DNA of 64,000 nt from Mercurialis annua (taxonomy: Eukaryota; Streptophyta; Magnoliopsida; Malpighiales; Euphorbiaceae), in NCBI RefSeq assembly GCF_937616625.2, contig NC_065576.1, positions 6,388,501-6,452,500 of the forward strand. Reading direction: 5' to 3'. Position 1 is the stretch's first letter, and every line of letters starts with the position of its first letter. Shown one piece after another: positions 63,594 to 64,000 of the stretch. The translations under genes were made by a program, and so were the position numbers. A model generated the notes under the pieces. The model did no database searches. It was not told the origin of the DNA and was given only the letters and a program-made list of their open reading frames with translations.

Positions 63594-64000
63594 ATACTTT
63601 TATCTAATAATTTGCGAGTATATATAATAATTAAATATATCTCATTACGTAGAATGACCCCATGCTGAGCTATTTACAACATAGAAAACTATGCAAGTAC
63701 ACATGTGTACAGTCGGCCCTCTGATAATTAATATACATGGTGGATCAAAAATTTATTAATTATTAGAATTATTAATTTATTGAATTTATATAGAAAAATT
63801 TTAAAAATTAAAAATTATATTTTAAAGCATTTGCACTCATAGACCTAATATTAATATTATATTATAAAAAAGACCAACTAATTAATATATTTTTACAATC
63901 ACTCAATTTAAAAGAAATAATATTATATTCATTTTCATAAATCCCAAATTAATAAAATAATAAAATAATTATCAAAAAATTGTATTTATAAAGTAAAATA
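63594..64000. other. Intergenic, window end
   Basis: AT-rich sequence with nothing recognised. Confidence 0.4.

Overview
This window looks like nuclear DNA from a eudicot plant. It is strongly AT-rich and has intron-bearing genes with GT-AG splice sites. The three host genes have clear plant homologues, and there are plant-type Ty1/copia elements and many small inverted-repeat elements. I see no sign of bacterial, viral-genome or organellar sequence, and I cannot name the species. No rRNA, true tRNA or CRISPR locus was found.

Host genes. (1) 1027-3417, plus strand: the last seven exons of a peroxisomal (glyoxysomal) NAD-malate dehydrogenase; the first ~95 residues lie left of the window. (2) 19229-22840, minus strand: a complete two-exon BAM1/BAM2-type leucine-rich-repeat receptor kinase of the CLAVATA1 clade, 1023 aa. 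(3) 42112-46126, minus strand: a complete nine-exon hexokinase-like protein of the HKL3 type, 491 aa, whose phosphate-binding and catalytic motifs are eroded.

LTR retrotransposons. (a) 25064-30229: a compact copia element with apparently identical 338-bp LTRs, a perfect 5-bp target duplication (CGTAA) and one uninterrupted 1460-codon gag-pol frame; it looks very young and possibly competent. (b) 46921-57042: a 10.1-kb SIRE/Maximus-type copia element. It has ~1.07-kb LTRs differing by 7 substitutions plus a 15-nt and a 1-nt indel, and a GTTAT target duplication. Gag lies in a different frame from pol, and an in-frame TAG interrupts pol after integrase. An additional 604-codon ORF follows pol, with repeated AAAAAGGGGGAG tracts beyond it. 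This element sits inside a Stowaway-like MITE, and an uninterrupted second copy of that MITE at 57770-58066 shows the empty site. Both retroelements lie head-to-head with, and upstream of, minus-strand host genes (HKL3 and BAM).

The intergenic space is crowded with small DNA elements. Four fold-back elements beginning GGGTTAAT / GGCCTAAT / GAATTAAT carry exact 9-bp target duplications, and a 975-bp relative carries a near-perfect one; this size points to Mutator-like elements. A further relative lies in HKL3 intron 4. There is also an 841-bp hAT-type element with an exact 8-bp duplication, four or more Stowaway-like MITEs with TA targets, three decayed tRNA-derived SINE-like copies in the same orientation, and long AT microsatellites. 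Two separate places carry arrays of short CTGTTCYTC/GARGAACAG hairpins.

The most interesting items are the structure of the fold-back element family with its hairpin arrays, the extra ORF and frame organisation of the SIRE-type element, the intact young copia element, and the degenerate HKL3 active site.
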